From Candidatus Heimdallarchaeum endolithica (GTDB taxonomy: Archaea; Asgardarchaeota; Heimdallarchaeia; Heimdallarchaeales; Heimdallarchaeaceae), in assembly GCA_021513715.1 (NCBI GenBank), contig CP084167.1, positions 1,380,571 through 1,444,570 on the forward strand: 64,000 nt of DNA. The letters are read 5' to 3'. A program made the position numbers and the translations under genes. The first letter of the stretch is position 1, and each line of letters starts with the position of its first letter. Shown here in pieces: positions 1-7,683 of this stretch. A model generated the notes under the pieces. It did no database searches, was not told the origin of the DNA, and saw nothing but the letters and a program-made list of their open reading frames with translations.

Positions 1-2
1 GA

Positions 3-656
3 TTTAAACATGAGATTTTCCATAGTCACAGAAATTTATATTTAATAGACACTGCTAAAGAACTTAATACAAAAATCCAAACAATCAACACAGGAAAAGC
101 GTGTTTATGCTCTCCTGTTTTTAAAGAAATAAGTGTTGATTCTGTAAAACATCTCACACAAAATCATGAAATCACAGTTGTAGATATCCAGGGTTTCCTA
201 AGATTTAGAGAAAAAAATAATCTAATCACCTTCAAATTCTCAAAAGATGAGATAACAGAGATTTTGAAAATAGCAGATTATGTTAAGCTATCCTATGAAG
301 AAGCTTCAATAATAACTCAAGAAAATACTTTAACTAGAATATTTACTAAACTAGGTTATGAATCTGCAATCATTACTTTAGGTAAGGAAGGAGTTGCGTA
401 TAAAGAAGAAAAAAGAATTTTTAAGATCCAGGCCCCATTAGTGGAAGAAATAGATCCTACTGGAGCAGGAGATGTATTTATTACCGCTTTTCTTGGGAAA
501 TTGATTGAAACAGGAGAAATAGATTATGCAGTAGCTTTTGGAATAGCACTTGCATCTCATGCAGTAACAACAAAAGGAGCTGAACCATTACCAAAAGTAA
601 ACTATAAAGAAATTGCAGATGAATTGTTAAGTACAAAAAGAAAAATAGAAACTTAG
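3..656 (+). CDS. PfkB-family carbohydrate kinase, C-terminal part
   Basis: The frame is open from base 3 to the stop, so the gene enters from the left edge and its N-terminus is missing. The visible 217 residues are the C-terminal two thirds of a ribokinase/PfkB sugar or nucleoside kinase. The decisive motif is DPTGAGD near residue 155, which holds the catalytic Asp and the anion hole GAGD. An LGKEG stretch before it matches the usual 'TLG..G' strand. The family phosphorylates sugars or nucleosides with ATP in the cytoplasm, and the substrate cannot be told from this half. A TTG at 264 lies inside the domain and is not the start. The 3' end overlaps the convergent thiI-like gene by 4 bp. Confidence 0.85.
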   Translation, partial: FKHEIFHSHRNLYLIDTAKELNTKIQTINTGKACLCSPVFKEISVDSVKHLTQNHEITVVDIQGFLRFREKNNLITFKFSKDEITEILKIADYVKLSYEEASIITQENTLTRIFTKLGYESAIITLGKEGVAYKEEKRIFKIQAPLVEEIDPTGAGDVFITAFLGKLIETGEIDYAVAFGIALASHAVTTKGAEPLPKVNYKEIADELLSTKRKIET

Positions 657-1279
657 TTAATATCTATAATTTTGAGAGAAGAAACACATTGATTAATTAG
701 CTCAGAGTATTTAATTTTTAACTCTTCACTTTTCACTTTTTCTTCATTAGCTTGTGTAATTGGGTGTTTTGGTCCAAGAATGTCACAAACTTCTGGTCCA
801 GAAGATATTTCAAAAGTTCCGATTTGTTTTGAATAATTAATTATTGTTTCTTTATCTATTGCTATCAAAGGCTTTAATACTCTGTATTTAGTAGCTTTTT
901 CAATGACATTTATATTCATTAGAGTTTGGCTAGAAACTTGTCCTAAGCTTTCTCCTGTTATTATGTAACTTGCATTTTCTTTTTTTGCTATTTCTGAAGC
1001 TAGAACAAGAAGTAATCGTTTCATTAAAACAAAAAAATAAGAGTGAGTACATTCATTTACAAATGTCTGTAAAGAATTAGCTATATCCATAACATACAAT
1101 TTTGACCAATTGAACTTTTTTGCAATTTCAATACATTTTTCTATTGTCCACTCCCCAACAAAATCTACATTTGATAAATGAAGAGGAATTATCTCAAATC
1201 CTTCTTTTTTTAATAAGTAACCTGCTACTCCGCTATCAAAACCTCCGCTTAACAGCAGTACTGCTTTTTCTTTTTTCAT
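653..1279 (-). CDS. ThiI-type PP-loop sulfurtransferase lacking the THUMP domain
   Basis: This 208-residue protein is the adenylating PP-loop (AANH) domain of ThiI, the tRNA 4-thiouridine synthase. The PP-loop SGGFDS is at residues 11-16. The ThiI signature GESLGQVSSQT begins at 109. Cys165, in PEVCDILGPKH, sits where the catalytic Cys of bacterial ThiI lies. The N-terminal ferredoxin-like and THUMP tRNA-binding domains and the rhodanese domain are absent. It is therefore about half of usual ThiI length, and tRNA binding may need a partner. The start is an ATG on the minus strand, and the 3' end overlaps the PfkB gene tail to tail. A role in another sulfur transfer reaction is possible. Confidence 0.8.
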   Translation of the reverse strand: MKKEKAVLLLSGGFDSGVAGYLLKKEGFEIIPLHLSNVDFVGEWTIEKCIEIAKKFNWSKLYVMDIANSLQTFVNECTHSYFFVLMKRLLLVLASEIAKKENASYIITGESLGQVSSQTLMNINVIEKATKYRVLKPLIAIDKETIINYSKQIGTFEISSGPEVCDILGPKHPITQANEEKVKSEELKIKYSELINQCVSSLKIIDIN

Positions 1280-1392
1280 TCAATTTTACATTTATTTGTT
1301 ATTTTTTTAACCTTTGGATTTTTGAAAAATTTTATTAATATTACCTTATTGTTGAGACAGAATATACATTTTATTAATAAAATGGTGATAAA

Positions 1393-1824
1393 ATGGAAAT
1401 AAAGAACTTTTCTATGGATTATTACGATGAAGTTTATGAATTATGGAAGAAAACAGGGCTAACTGTTACTAAATCTGACTCTAGAGAAGGAGTTAAGATA
1501 ATGCTTGAACGAAACCCTGATCTTTTCTTAATTGGAATTGAAAATGACAAATTAGTTTGTGTTGTCTATGGTGGATTTGATGGAAGAAGAGGTTTCGTAC
1601 ATCATCTAGCTGTTGATCCACAATTTCAAAGAAAAGGATTAGGAAAAATGATGATGGAAGAACTAGAAAAAAGATTCAAAAGAATGAATGTTGAAAAGAT
1701 ACATCTTTTTATCGAAAAAAGAAATTTAGGTGTAATAGAATTTTATAAGAGATTAGGTTGGTATTTAAGAGACGATTTAGTTATAATGTCTTTTGTACCA
1801 GATGAAGAAAACGAAAAAGAATGA
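1393..1824 (+). CDS. GNAT family N-acetyltransferase
   Basis: This is a 143-residue single-domain GNAT acetyltransferase. The acetyl-CoA pyrophosphate-binding motif A is visible as QRKGLG at residues 79-84, after the beta strand VHHLAVDP. The C-terminal motif B is seen as NLGVIEFYKRLGW. The small size and arrangement resemble YpeA/RimI-like enzymes that acetylate small molecules or protein N-termini, and the substrate is unknown. It stands alone between divergent and convergent neighbours, ending 5 bp before the stop of the coiled-coil gene on the other strand. A TATA-like AT-rich stretch lies at about 1328-1350. Confidence 0.85.
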   Translation: MEIKNFSMDYYDEVYELWKKTGLTVTKSDSREGVKIMLERNPDLFLIGIENDKLVCVVYGGFDGRRGFVHHLAVDPQFQRKGLGKMMMEELEKRFKRMNVEKIHLFIEKRNLGVIEFYKRLGWYLRDDLVIMSFVPDEENEKE

Positions 1825-1829
1825 AAATG

Positions 1830-3602
1830 CTATTCTTCTTTTTTCTCCTCTTGAACTAAGGGGGGAGACAAAACAGCTGTTGATTCAATACTTAACGTTC
1901 CTTTATCCATTGCCTTTTTAATATATCCGAAATAGTCTAGCTCGTAAATATATTTCATTAAAATTTCTTTACGCATGCTTAGTATTTTTGATAATTCTTC
2001 AACTGTTAGAGCTCTTGAGAAATCGTTTAGGATATAAAGAATCCTGTATTTAGGATCTGTATTCAAAAATCCTTCAAGACTCTTCAAGGATGTACTTAAA
2101 GTATCTATCTTCTTCCTTAATTTCTGGATATCCAATTCATATTGATATTTTTCTTCACTACTTATTGTTCCTTGTTTCTCAATTTTGTCGAGTGTCACTT
2201 TTGTATTTATTAGTTCATTTTCTGTTTCTTTGAGTTTTGAAGTTAATTCTTTGATCTTTTCTTGTTGTGCTTCCAGTTCCTTCTGTATCTTTTCTTTTTC
2301 TTCAGAAAGATTATTAGCTCTTTCCTGAAGTTCTCTTGATTCAGCATCTTTTTCTGCTATTTTGAGCATAAATTCATCTATTTGGGTTTGAACTGCATGA
2401 AGTTCTCTTTCTTTTCCACTTATTTCTTGCTGAAGTTCGATCATTGTCTCTGCTAAACGTTCAATGTCTGAATCTTTCTCTTTCAATTGTACTTGAAGTT
2501 CAGTAACTTGATTTTCAAGTGTTTCAATCTTTGATTGTTGTTCAAGAATAATTTTATCTTTTTCTTCAATTTGTTGTTTTAACTCTTTCTCGAGTTCACC
2601 TAATTCAGATATCTTAGAAGTGTCACTCTCTTGTTCCTTCATTTTCTCTTGTATCAACTTTAATTCATTCTTAAGATGAGTATTCTCCTCTTTCAGTTTA
2701 TTGATTTCCTCCTTTGAATGATCGAGATCAATCTTTAGAGCCTCAATTTGATTTGCTTTTTGAGATATGTCTATTTTCTGATTTCTTATAGTATCTTCAT
2801 TTTCAGCTATCTGATTTCGTAGATTGAAAATAGTTAATCTAGCTTTTTCTAACTGTTTCTGAAGTTCTTCAAAAAACTGATCCTCTTTTGATGCACTTTC
2901 TGAACGAATCACCCTAAGCTTGCTTTCTAATCCTTCTATTTGTTTTGCATAAGAATCACGTTCAATTTTTATTCTGTTGAATTCAGATTGTAGATTAGTT
3001 TTCTCAAGAGTTAACTTTTGTATTTCCCTATCCTTATCTCTGATCACTTCGTCACGTTCTTTTATTAGAGTCTCATCAATCTTTGGAATTGCTGCTGTTT
3101 CTGCTAATTCAGATATTTTTCCTTCTATATTCTGAATATATGCTTGAGCTTCAGCGAGTTCTTTCTGCAGAAGAGCATTTTCTTTATTTAACTGTTTAAC
3201 TTTACTATTTAGCTCATCTCTCTCTTTTTCTAATGAAGGAATTCTTTCTGACTCTTTTTTATATCTCTGAAGTTGATCTAGCATTTCTTCAGTAATAAAT
3301 TCACCTTTAACAAATCCTTGTTCAATTGCTGTTCTAATCTTTGTTGTTCCTTCTGTTACAATCATCAAATGTACATCATTCAAAACTTGGGAATAACTAG
3401 ATTTGAAATTTTTAATGATAGCATCAACTTCACTTACTGAATATTGAGATTTTCCAGGAGCTAAAGATTGACTTTTAATTTCTTCAGCTTTTGCTTTAAC
3501 TTGTTCTTGAGCACTAACTCTTAAAACTCTCATTTCATTTAAGAACTTTTGAAGTTGATCTCTTACAATTTTAAATGGACTGTCGGCCATTGCTGATGCC
3601 AT
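1830..3602 (-). CDS. Long coiled-coil protein with C-terminal winged-helix-like domain
   Basis: This 590-residue protein is unrecognised at family level. Residues about 110-510 are almost continuous heptad-rich coiled coil dominated by E, K, Q and L. About 110 N-terminal residues are a helical non-coil region. The last ~70 residues, from DPKYRILYILND onward, look like a winged-helix domain with an LTVEELSKIL helix-turn-helix-like segment. No signal peptide or membrane segment is seen, so a cytoplasmic scaffold or chromosome-associated role is possible but unproven. A TATA box (TTTATATA, minus strand, about 3643-3656) and an AAGGGA ribosome binding site precede the ATG. MITE copy 1 lies only about 13 bp upstream of that TATA box. 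Confidence 0.75.
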   Translation of the reverse strand: MASAMADSPFKIVRDQLQKFLNEMRVLRVSAQEQVKAKAEEIKSQSLAPGKSQYSVSEVDAIIKNFKSSYSQVLNDVHLMIVTEGTTKIRTAIEQGFVKGEFITEEMLDQLQRYKKESERIPSLEKERDELNSKVKQLNKENALLQKELAEAQAYIQNIEGKISELAETAAIPKIDETLIKERDEVIRDKDREIQKLTLEKTNLQSEFNRIKIERDSYAKQIEGLESKLRVIRSESASKEDQFFEELQKQLEKARLTIFNLRNQIAENEDTIRNQKIDISQKANQIEALKIDLDHSKEEINKLKEENTHLKNELKLIQEKMKEQESDTSKISELGELEKELKQQIEEKDKIILEQQSKIETLENQVTELQVQLKEKDSDIERLAETMIELQQEISGKERELHAVQTQIDEFMLKIAEKDAESRELQERANNLSEEKEKIQKELEAQQEKIKELTSKLKETENELINTKVTLDKIEKQGTISSEEKYQYELDIQKLRKKIDTLSTSLKSLEGFLNTDPKYRILYILNDFSRALTVEELSKILSMRKEILMKYIYELDYFGYIKKAMDKGTLSIESTAVLSPPLVQEEKKEE

Positions 3603-3642
3603 GTTTATTTCCCTTAACTTTTTTATAGAATAAGATATATTC

Positions 3643-3656
3643 TATATATAAATAGG
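3643..3656 (-). promoter_or_regulatory. TATA box of the coiled-coil gene
   Basis: On the minus strand this reads CCTATTTATATATA, a close match to the archaeal TATA consensus, about 40 bp before the ATG at 3602. The upstream BRE position borders the MITE end at 3669, so the insertion may have changed promoter context. Confidence 0.55.
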
Positions 3657-3668
3657 TTTCTTCTAAGA

Positions 3669-3780
3669 ATAGTACTTCCGAATTATCTCAAAAAGTATGA
3701 ATTGAGAACACGCCAATGATAGTATGGACGCCTATAATTTTAACCTATAGAAATCGGTCAACTTATTGCGGAAGTACTAT
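3669..3780. mobile_element. 112-bp MITE, copy 1
   Basis: This element has 12-bp perfect terminal inverted repeats, ATAGTACTTCCG at 3669-3680 and its reverse complement at 3769-3780. It is flanked by a 4-bp direct repeat AAGA (3665-3668 and 3781-3784) that looks like a target duplication. It has no coding capacity. A second copy in inverted orientation at 55238-55349 matches in 110 of 112 positions. An internal TCTCAA/TTGAGA hairpin is visible. The element lies at the 3' end of the nuclease gene and contributes that gene's last seven codons and stop. No transposase with these ends is in the window. Confidence 0.85.
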
Positions 3781-4465
3781 AAGAAATAGAAAAAGAAAAT
3801 TTGTAAATTTCATCCTCAAATTCATCGATTTCTTTTAAAAAACTAGATAATTTAAATAAAGGAACAATTGGAACACCATCAGATATTTTAATAGGAACAT
3901 TTTTCCAAGAAACAACGAGAGCAATTAATTTTACTACATTTCTTACTGGTAAACCCAATCTAGTTATCAAATCAGAATATATTTCAGGAAAAACTTCAAT
4001 TAGATAATCCAATCTTTTTTTCTGTAAAACAGCTGCTTTTGAATAATAACTTGGTGGGCTTTTCTTGTGGTACTTACAATCAATCAAAAAAAGGAAAGGA
4101 AATTTAAAAGCTATTACATCTATTTCGATATTGCTTTTGTTCTCCGTTTTTATTCTATAATTATGTAGAGTTGAATATCCACTATAATCAAAAGCACTGG
4201 ACACTATTATTTCAAAATCTTTCCAGTTTATATTATTAAGAACTAAATCTGGGTTTGAACAGTGAAATAACAAGTTACAAAGAAGAGACCCTCTCTCTTT
4301 TTCAGTAAAAATGACATCAGAATAAAATCGTTCTATAGACATATTACTCTTCATCAAAATTGTATTAAGTTTAGCTTTATTTAATTCATGAAGTAAATTA
4401 CTTTCATTTGTTAATCCGTTTTTTAAACGGTTTAAAATAAACTTCGATACTTTATCAATTTCCAA
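3758..4465 (-). CDS. PD-(D/E)XK superfamily nuclease-like protein
   Basis: This 235-residue protein has the residue pattern of a restriction-endonuclease-like (Mrr/archaeal PD-(D/E)XK) fold in residues 80-150. Glu85 lies in WKDFE, Asp116 in IEIDVIAF, and Asp129-Cys130-Lys131 in LFLIDCK. Together these give the E...D...DxK metal site. The N-terminal 75 residues are helical and may bind DNA or a partner. The family cuts DNA in defence, repair or recombination, and no partner gene identifies which. Seven C-terminal residues and the stop come from MITE copy 1. Without the insertion the frame would stop at a TAG right after the FSIS codons. It lies upstream of the coiled-coil gene on the same strand. 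Confidence 0.65.
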   Translation of the reverse strand: MEIDKVSKFILNRLKNGLTNESNLLHELNKAKLNTILMKSNMSIERFYSDVIFTEKERGSLLCNLLFHCSNPDLVLNNINWKDFEIIVSSAFDYSGYSTLHNYRIKTENKSNIEIDVIAFKFPFLFLIDCKYHKKSPPSYYSKAAVLQKKRLDYLIEVFPEIYSDLITRLGLPVRNVVKLIALVVSWKNVPIKISDGVPIVPLFKLSSFLKEIDEFEDEIYKFSFSISYSTSAIS

Positions 4466-4482
4466 AAATTACACCATTTAGA

Positions 4483-5250
4483 TTAAGCTGAACCTTTTGC
4501 AACTTTTATTCGATGAATAATTATTTCTCTTGTTAATTGTTCTATTGGTTGAGCTACTTTCTGAACATTTGGTGGTCTTTCACCTTTCTTTAATCGACCA
4601 TATTCATCTAGTTTTTCTTTTACATTTGGACTACGAAGGAGTGTCATTAGTTCATTTCTAGCATTTAAACAAGAGATTTCCATTACTCTCATATATGCAT
4701 CTCCTTTATTTTGAGCCAAGCCTTTTTCTACTACCAAATCTAGAAAATCATCTGTAGGTCTTCTTTTTTCTGTAGGAAGATCTATTTTGTTTAACACAAT
4801 TAAGAAAGGTAGAGAATTTCCGAGTTCATCACCTTTTAATTCAATTAGCTCGTCAAGACTCTCAACATTATCTTGCCACATTTCTTTAGAAGGATCAAAC
4901 ATGAAAATTAGTCCATCTGCGCCTTCAAGAACTACTTTTCTTTGTATATGATGTCTTTTTTGACCTGCTACTGTCCAAACTTGATACCTTAGTTTAGGAA
5001 CACTTACTCCTTGACCTTTTGGCAATTCAAAAGTACTTTGGTCATAGAATATTGTTCTCCCTGAAGGGTCATCAATTTTCTTTAATGATGAATAAATTGT
5101 TTCTGGATCTTCTACTTTCCTTAACACATTATAAACTGTTAACATACTAGTTTTTCCTGCTAAAGATGGCCCAAAAATAACGATTTTAAGATAAGGAACA
5201 CCAGAAGCATCCACTTTGAAGATATCGCTAATTGATAATTTACTTGACAT
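4483..5250 (-). CDS. MglA-like small GTPase A
   Basis: This is a 255-residue Ras-superfamily GTPase. G1 is GPSLAGKTS at residues 27-35. The G3 position reads WTVAGQ at 92-97, where the usual Asp of DxxGQ is Thr. That pattern matches the TVPGQ box of the bacterial polarity GTPase MglA. G4 is NKID, and CLNARN may be the G5 region. A C-terminal extension with a VAQPIEQLTREIIIHR helix follows the domain. Protein B at 20101-20859 is a clear paralogue along its whole length. MglA-type proteins act as nucleotide switches on membranes or filaments, usually with a roadblock partner. An AT-rich TATA (about 5296-5306, minus strand) precedes the gene. Confidence 0.85.
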   Translation of the reverse strand: MSSKLSISDIFKVDASGVPYLKIVIFGPSLAGKTSMLTVYNVLRKVEDPETIYSSLKKIDDPSGRTIFYDQSTFELPKGQGVSVPKLRYQVWTVAGQKRHHIQRKVVLEGADGLIFMFDPSKEMWQDNVESLDELIELKGDELGNSLPFLIVLNKIDLPTEKRRPTDDFLDLVVEKGLAQNKGDAYMRVMEISCLNARNELMTLLRSPNVKEKLDEYGRLKKGERPPNVQKVAQPIEQLTREIIIHRIKVAKGSA

Positions 5251-5511
5251 ACTAACCTTTCCGTTAACTGTTCTTTTTTTTTAATTCGTTATTAGAGTTA
5301 TAAAAATTTTGTTGGTTAGGTTTCTATAATATTTTCTTTCTTATTAAGTTATCGGCAATTTCAGCGAATAATAAGGCATTATTTAAAAAATTAAATACAA
5401 AAAGTGGAATGGACATATCTACTCTTAAAAGAAAATAATTAAGTACAAGAAATAGAATTTAAGTTTAATAGAAATTTTAAAATATCATTACAATAATCAG
5501 TTTGATGAAAA

Positions 5512-5520
5512 ATTTATATA
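5512..5520 (+). promoter_or_regulatory. TATA box of the Arf-like GTPase operon
   Basis: ATTTATATA preceded by a purine-rich GAAAA (BRE-like). A start about 25 bp downstream would leave a leader near 100 nt, long for an archaeal transcript. Confidence 0.5.
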
Positions 5521-5582
5521 CCAAGTTGTAAATATGTACGAAATATAGATAGTTCAAAACGAAAAAGATAAAATCCATCATG

Positions 5583-5598
5583 TTCTATCTAGATAGAA
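5583..5598. promoter_or_regulatory. Perfect 16-bp palindrome in the GTPase operon leader
   Basis: TTCTATCT followed at once by AGATAGAA, with no spacer, lies between the TATA box (5512) and the ATG (5647). It has the form of an operator for a dimeric regulator. In RNA it could form only a weak hairpin because it has no loop. Confidence 0.4.
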
Positions 5599-5646
5599 TA
5601 AATGAGAGCAATGATAATTGTTGATGAATATAGTTAAGGTGAATTA

Positions 5647-6666
5647 ATGTCATTTTACGAATTTAGACGTAGAATATTAGAAGAAAAAAAACGACAGCAA
5701 AAACAACAAAGTAAAATTGGAGAAAAAAGAACTTCATCTTTTTCACAACCAGAATTAGAGACAGGTAGAACAAAATATAGTGTAGCTTTACTAGGATTGG
5801 AAAGAGCTGGAAAAACTTCTTTAGTCAAGAAATTATTAAAACAAGACGATATCGTTACACGACCAACTTACGGGGTAAACATTGAGTCATACCATTATAG
5901 AGACTTAAATTTTACGTGTTTTGATCTTGGTGGTCACGCTCCTTTCAGACTAAGTTTGTGGAAAAAATTTATTGAAAGAGCAGATGGAATCCTTTATTTA
6001 GTTGATTCTGCAGATAATTCGAAATTTGAAGAGTCAAAGCAAACTTTTTGGCATTACATTAATTTTGCTAAACCTAATAGCCCTGTATTATTTCTAGCAA
6101 ATAAGAGTGATTTACCTAATTCTAAAGAATTATCAGAAATAAATGAATACTTTGAGTTAGATAAATTTTTAAGAAATCTCAGACCTTTTAATGTTAAAAA
6201 AATCTCTGCAAAAACAGGTCAAGGAGTTTATGAGGCATGGGATTGGATGGTTGAAATTCTTTGTGGAGCCCAGCAATGGAAAGTTAAAATTGCAGCTGCT
6301 GTATTAACAGATGTTTCTGGAAACATTCTCTCAGAGGCTATGTTTGGAAGACCTGATGATCAAGCTCATTTAGCCTCAGATTTCAGAAAACTAAAAGAAT
6401 TAGCTAAACTATTTGCTATTGAAGCAAAGGACAGTATCCAAAGCGTAAAACTTGAAAGTTTATTTAAAAAACATGTCAGCCATGTCAAACGAGGGGCCTA
6501 TGCGCTATCAGTAATGATTGACCCAATTGATCCTGTTACAAGAGCACAGCAAATTCAACTCCGGATATTGGAATATTTTAGTAGAAACGCAACTATCACA
6601 CAAGATTCATTAGAAGAAGTATTCATCAGCAAGTTCCCGCTTGAAGTTGAGAGAGGGATAAGATAA
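5647..6666 (+). CDS. Arf/Sar-like GTPase with C-terminal longin/roadblock-like extension
   Basis: This 339-residue protein has an intact G domain. After a basic, helical N-terminal ~40 residues (rich in R, K and Q), G1 is GLERAGKTS at 50-58. A switch I RPTYGVN carries the conserved Thr. G3 is FDLGGH, which is typical of Sar1. G4 is NKSD and G5 is SAKTG. The segment YEAWDWM before the end of the domain also resembles Arf/Sar. Residues about 210-339 form a separate alpha/beta domain, possibly longin or roadblock type. The start has a GGTGA site 7 nt upstream. It is the first gene of an operon with a pseudo-GTPase and a third protein. Membrane or vesicle function is inferred from family only. 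Confidence 0.8.
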   Translation: MSFYEFRRRILEEKKRQQKQQSKIGEKRTSSFSQPELETGRTKYSVALLGLERAGKTSLVKKLLKQDDIVTRPTYGVNIESYHYRDLNFTCFDLGGHAPFRLSLWKKFIERADGILYLVDSADNSKFEESKQTFWHYINFAKPNSPVLFLANKSDLPNSKELSEINEYFELDKFLRNLRPFNVKKISAKTGQGVYEAWDWMVEILCGAQQWKVKIAAAVLTDVSGNILSEAMFGRPDDQAHLASDFRKLKELAKLFAIEAKDSIQSVKLESLFKKHVSHVKRGAYALSVMIDPIDPVTRAQQIQLRILEYFSRNATITQDSLEEVFISKFPLEVERGIR

Positions 6667-6678
6667 AAAGTGAGAAAA

Positions 6679-7671
6679 ATGAGTAGTTACCTATCATTCT
6701 TAAGAGATAAAGTTTTCTCCAAAAAAGGAGAAAAAACACCACGTATAGCTATTTTAGGTTTAGATAAATCAGGAAAGTCTACGACAGTCAATAGATTACT
6801 TTTTGGAACTGTATCAGATGCTAATCCTCCTCAATCAACTTGCTTCATTAATATTTACTATGGTAAATCACTTATTAGTATTTTAGAAGCAGATGAGGAG
6901 ACTTCAAGAGAAAGCCCCTATTTTCAAGATATTCTTTCTCAAATTGATGGAGTAATTTTTATCATCGATACTGAAACAAAGCGACATGTAGAAGCTTCTT
7001 TTGAGTATATATACAGTTTATTAGATAAAATTCCTCAACAAACACCAATGCTATTCCTAGCTAACAAAATGGATATTGAAAATGCTATTCCTTTTGAGGA
7101 GATATTACTAGACCCTGCATTTCAAGTAATAACTGATGACATTAACCGTTCAGTTTCAATTTACGATATTAGCGCAAAAACAGGTGAAAACTTTTACACT
7201 GCTTTTGATTGGATAATATCTCGAATTACAGGAAGAACGCCTTTAAGAGAAGAAGTCACTTTAAAGAGGGTAATTATTCTTCAAGAAGGAGGTGTTCCAG
7301 CTTTTGATCACACTTTCGATACTAAAATAGAGGAGCATGATAGTACATTACTTGGAGGATTAATTAGTGCTTTGAATATCATGGCAACAACAATTTTCGA
7401 AAGCGAGTCTGTAATGGATATAATTAAACTCGGACACTTCAAGCTAGTTATCAGAAAAATGCAAGGTTGGACTGGTGTTTTATTTGTAAATAGAGATGAT
7501 AGTGAATCAAAAGCTCAATCTCTCTCAGAAGAAATATTAAAAGCTTTTATTGAAGAAAAAAATAGAAAACCAGATCAAGAACTAGCAAGAGAAACAAAGT
7601 ATGAACTATTGCATAAAATACCAGAAATTGCAATATTATTAGATCAAGAATTAGATCAAGAAATTAATTAA
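6679..7671 (+). CDS. Pseudo-GTPase paired with the Arf-like GTPase
   Basis: The layout matches the preceding gene product: G domain, then a C-terminal alpha/beta domain. G1 is GLDKSGKST at residues 27-35, and NKMD (G4) and SAKTG (G5) are kept. The switch II region reads EADEETSRES where the neighbour has DLGGHAPFR, so the DxxG motif and catalytic residue are lost. No clear switch I Thr is seen either. It may bind nucleotide without hydrolysing it and act as a heterodimer partner. The ATG at 6679 is preferred over the GTG at 6670 because GTGAG just before it can serve as the ribosome binding site. It follows the upstream gene by about 12 bp. Confidence 0.75.
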   Translation: MSSYLSFLRDKVFSKKGEKTPRIAILGLDKSGKSTTVNRLLFGTVSDANPPQSTCFINIYYGKSLISILEADEETSRESPYFQDILSQIDGVIFIIDTETKRHVEASFEYIYSLLDKIPQQTPMLFLANKMDIENAIPFEEILLDPAFQVITDDINRSVSIYDISAKTGENFYTAFDWIISRITGRTPLREEVTLKRVIILQEGGVPAFDHTFDTKIEEHDSTLLGGLISALNIMATTIFESESVMDIIKLGHFKLVIRKMQGWTGVLFVNRDDSESKAQSLSEEILKAFIEEKNRKPDQELARETKYELLHKIPEIAILLDQELDQEIN

Positions 7672-7683
7672 GGAGTTAGAAAA

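Larger units (their letters stand above)
5251..5646. other. 396-bp divergent intergenic region
   Basis: No convincing gene lies in this gap between GTPase A (minus strand) and the GTPase operon (plus strand). It holds a minus-strand TATA near 5296-5306, a plus-strand TATA at 5512-5520, and a 16-bp palindrome at 5583-5598. It also gives an unusually long leader of about 100 nt before the ATG at 5647. Confidence 0.6.

Noticed and set aside
1120..1338. Open frame opposite the thiI-like gene
   Set aside because: It overlaps a real gene on the other strand, has a composition of repeated hydrophobic residues and no ribosome binding site.
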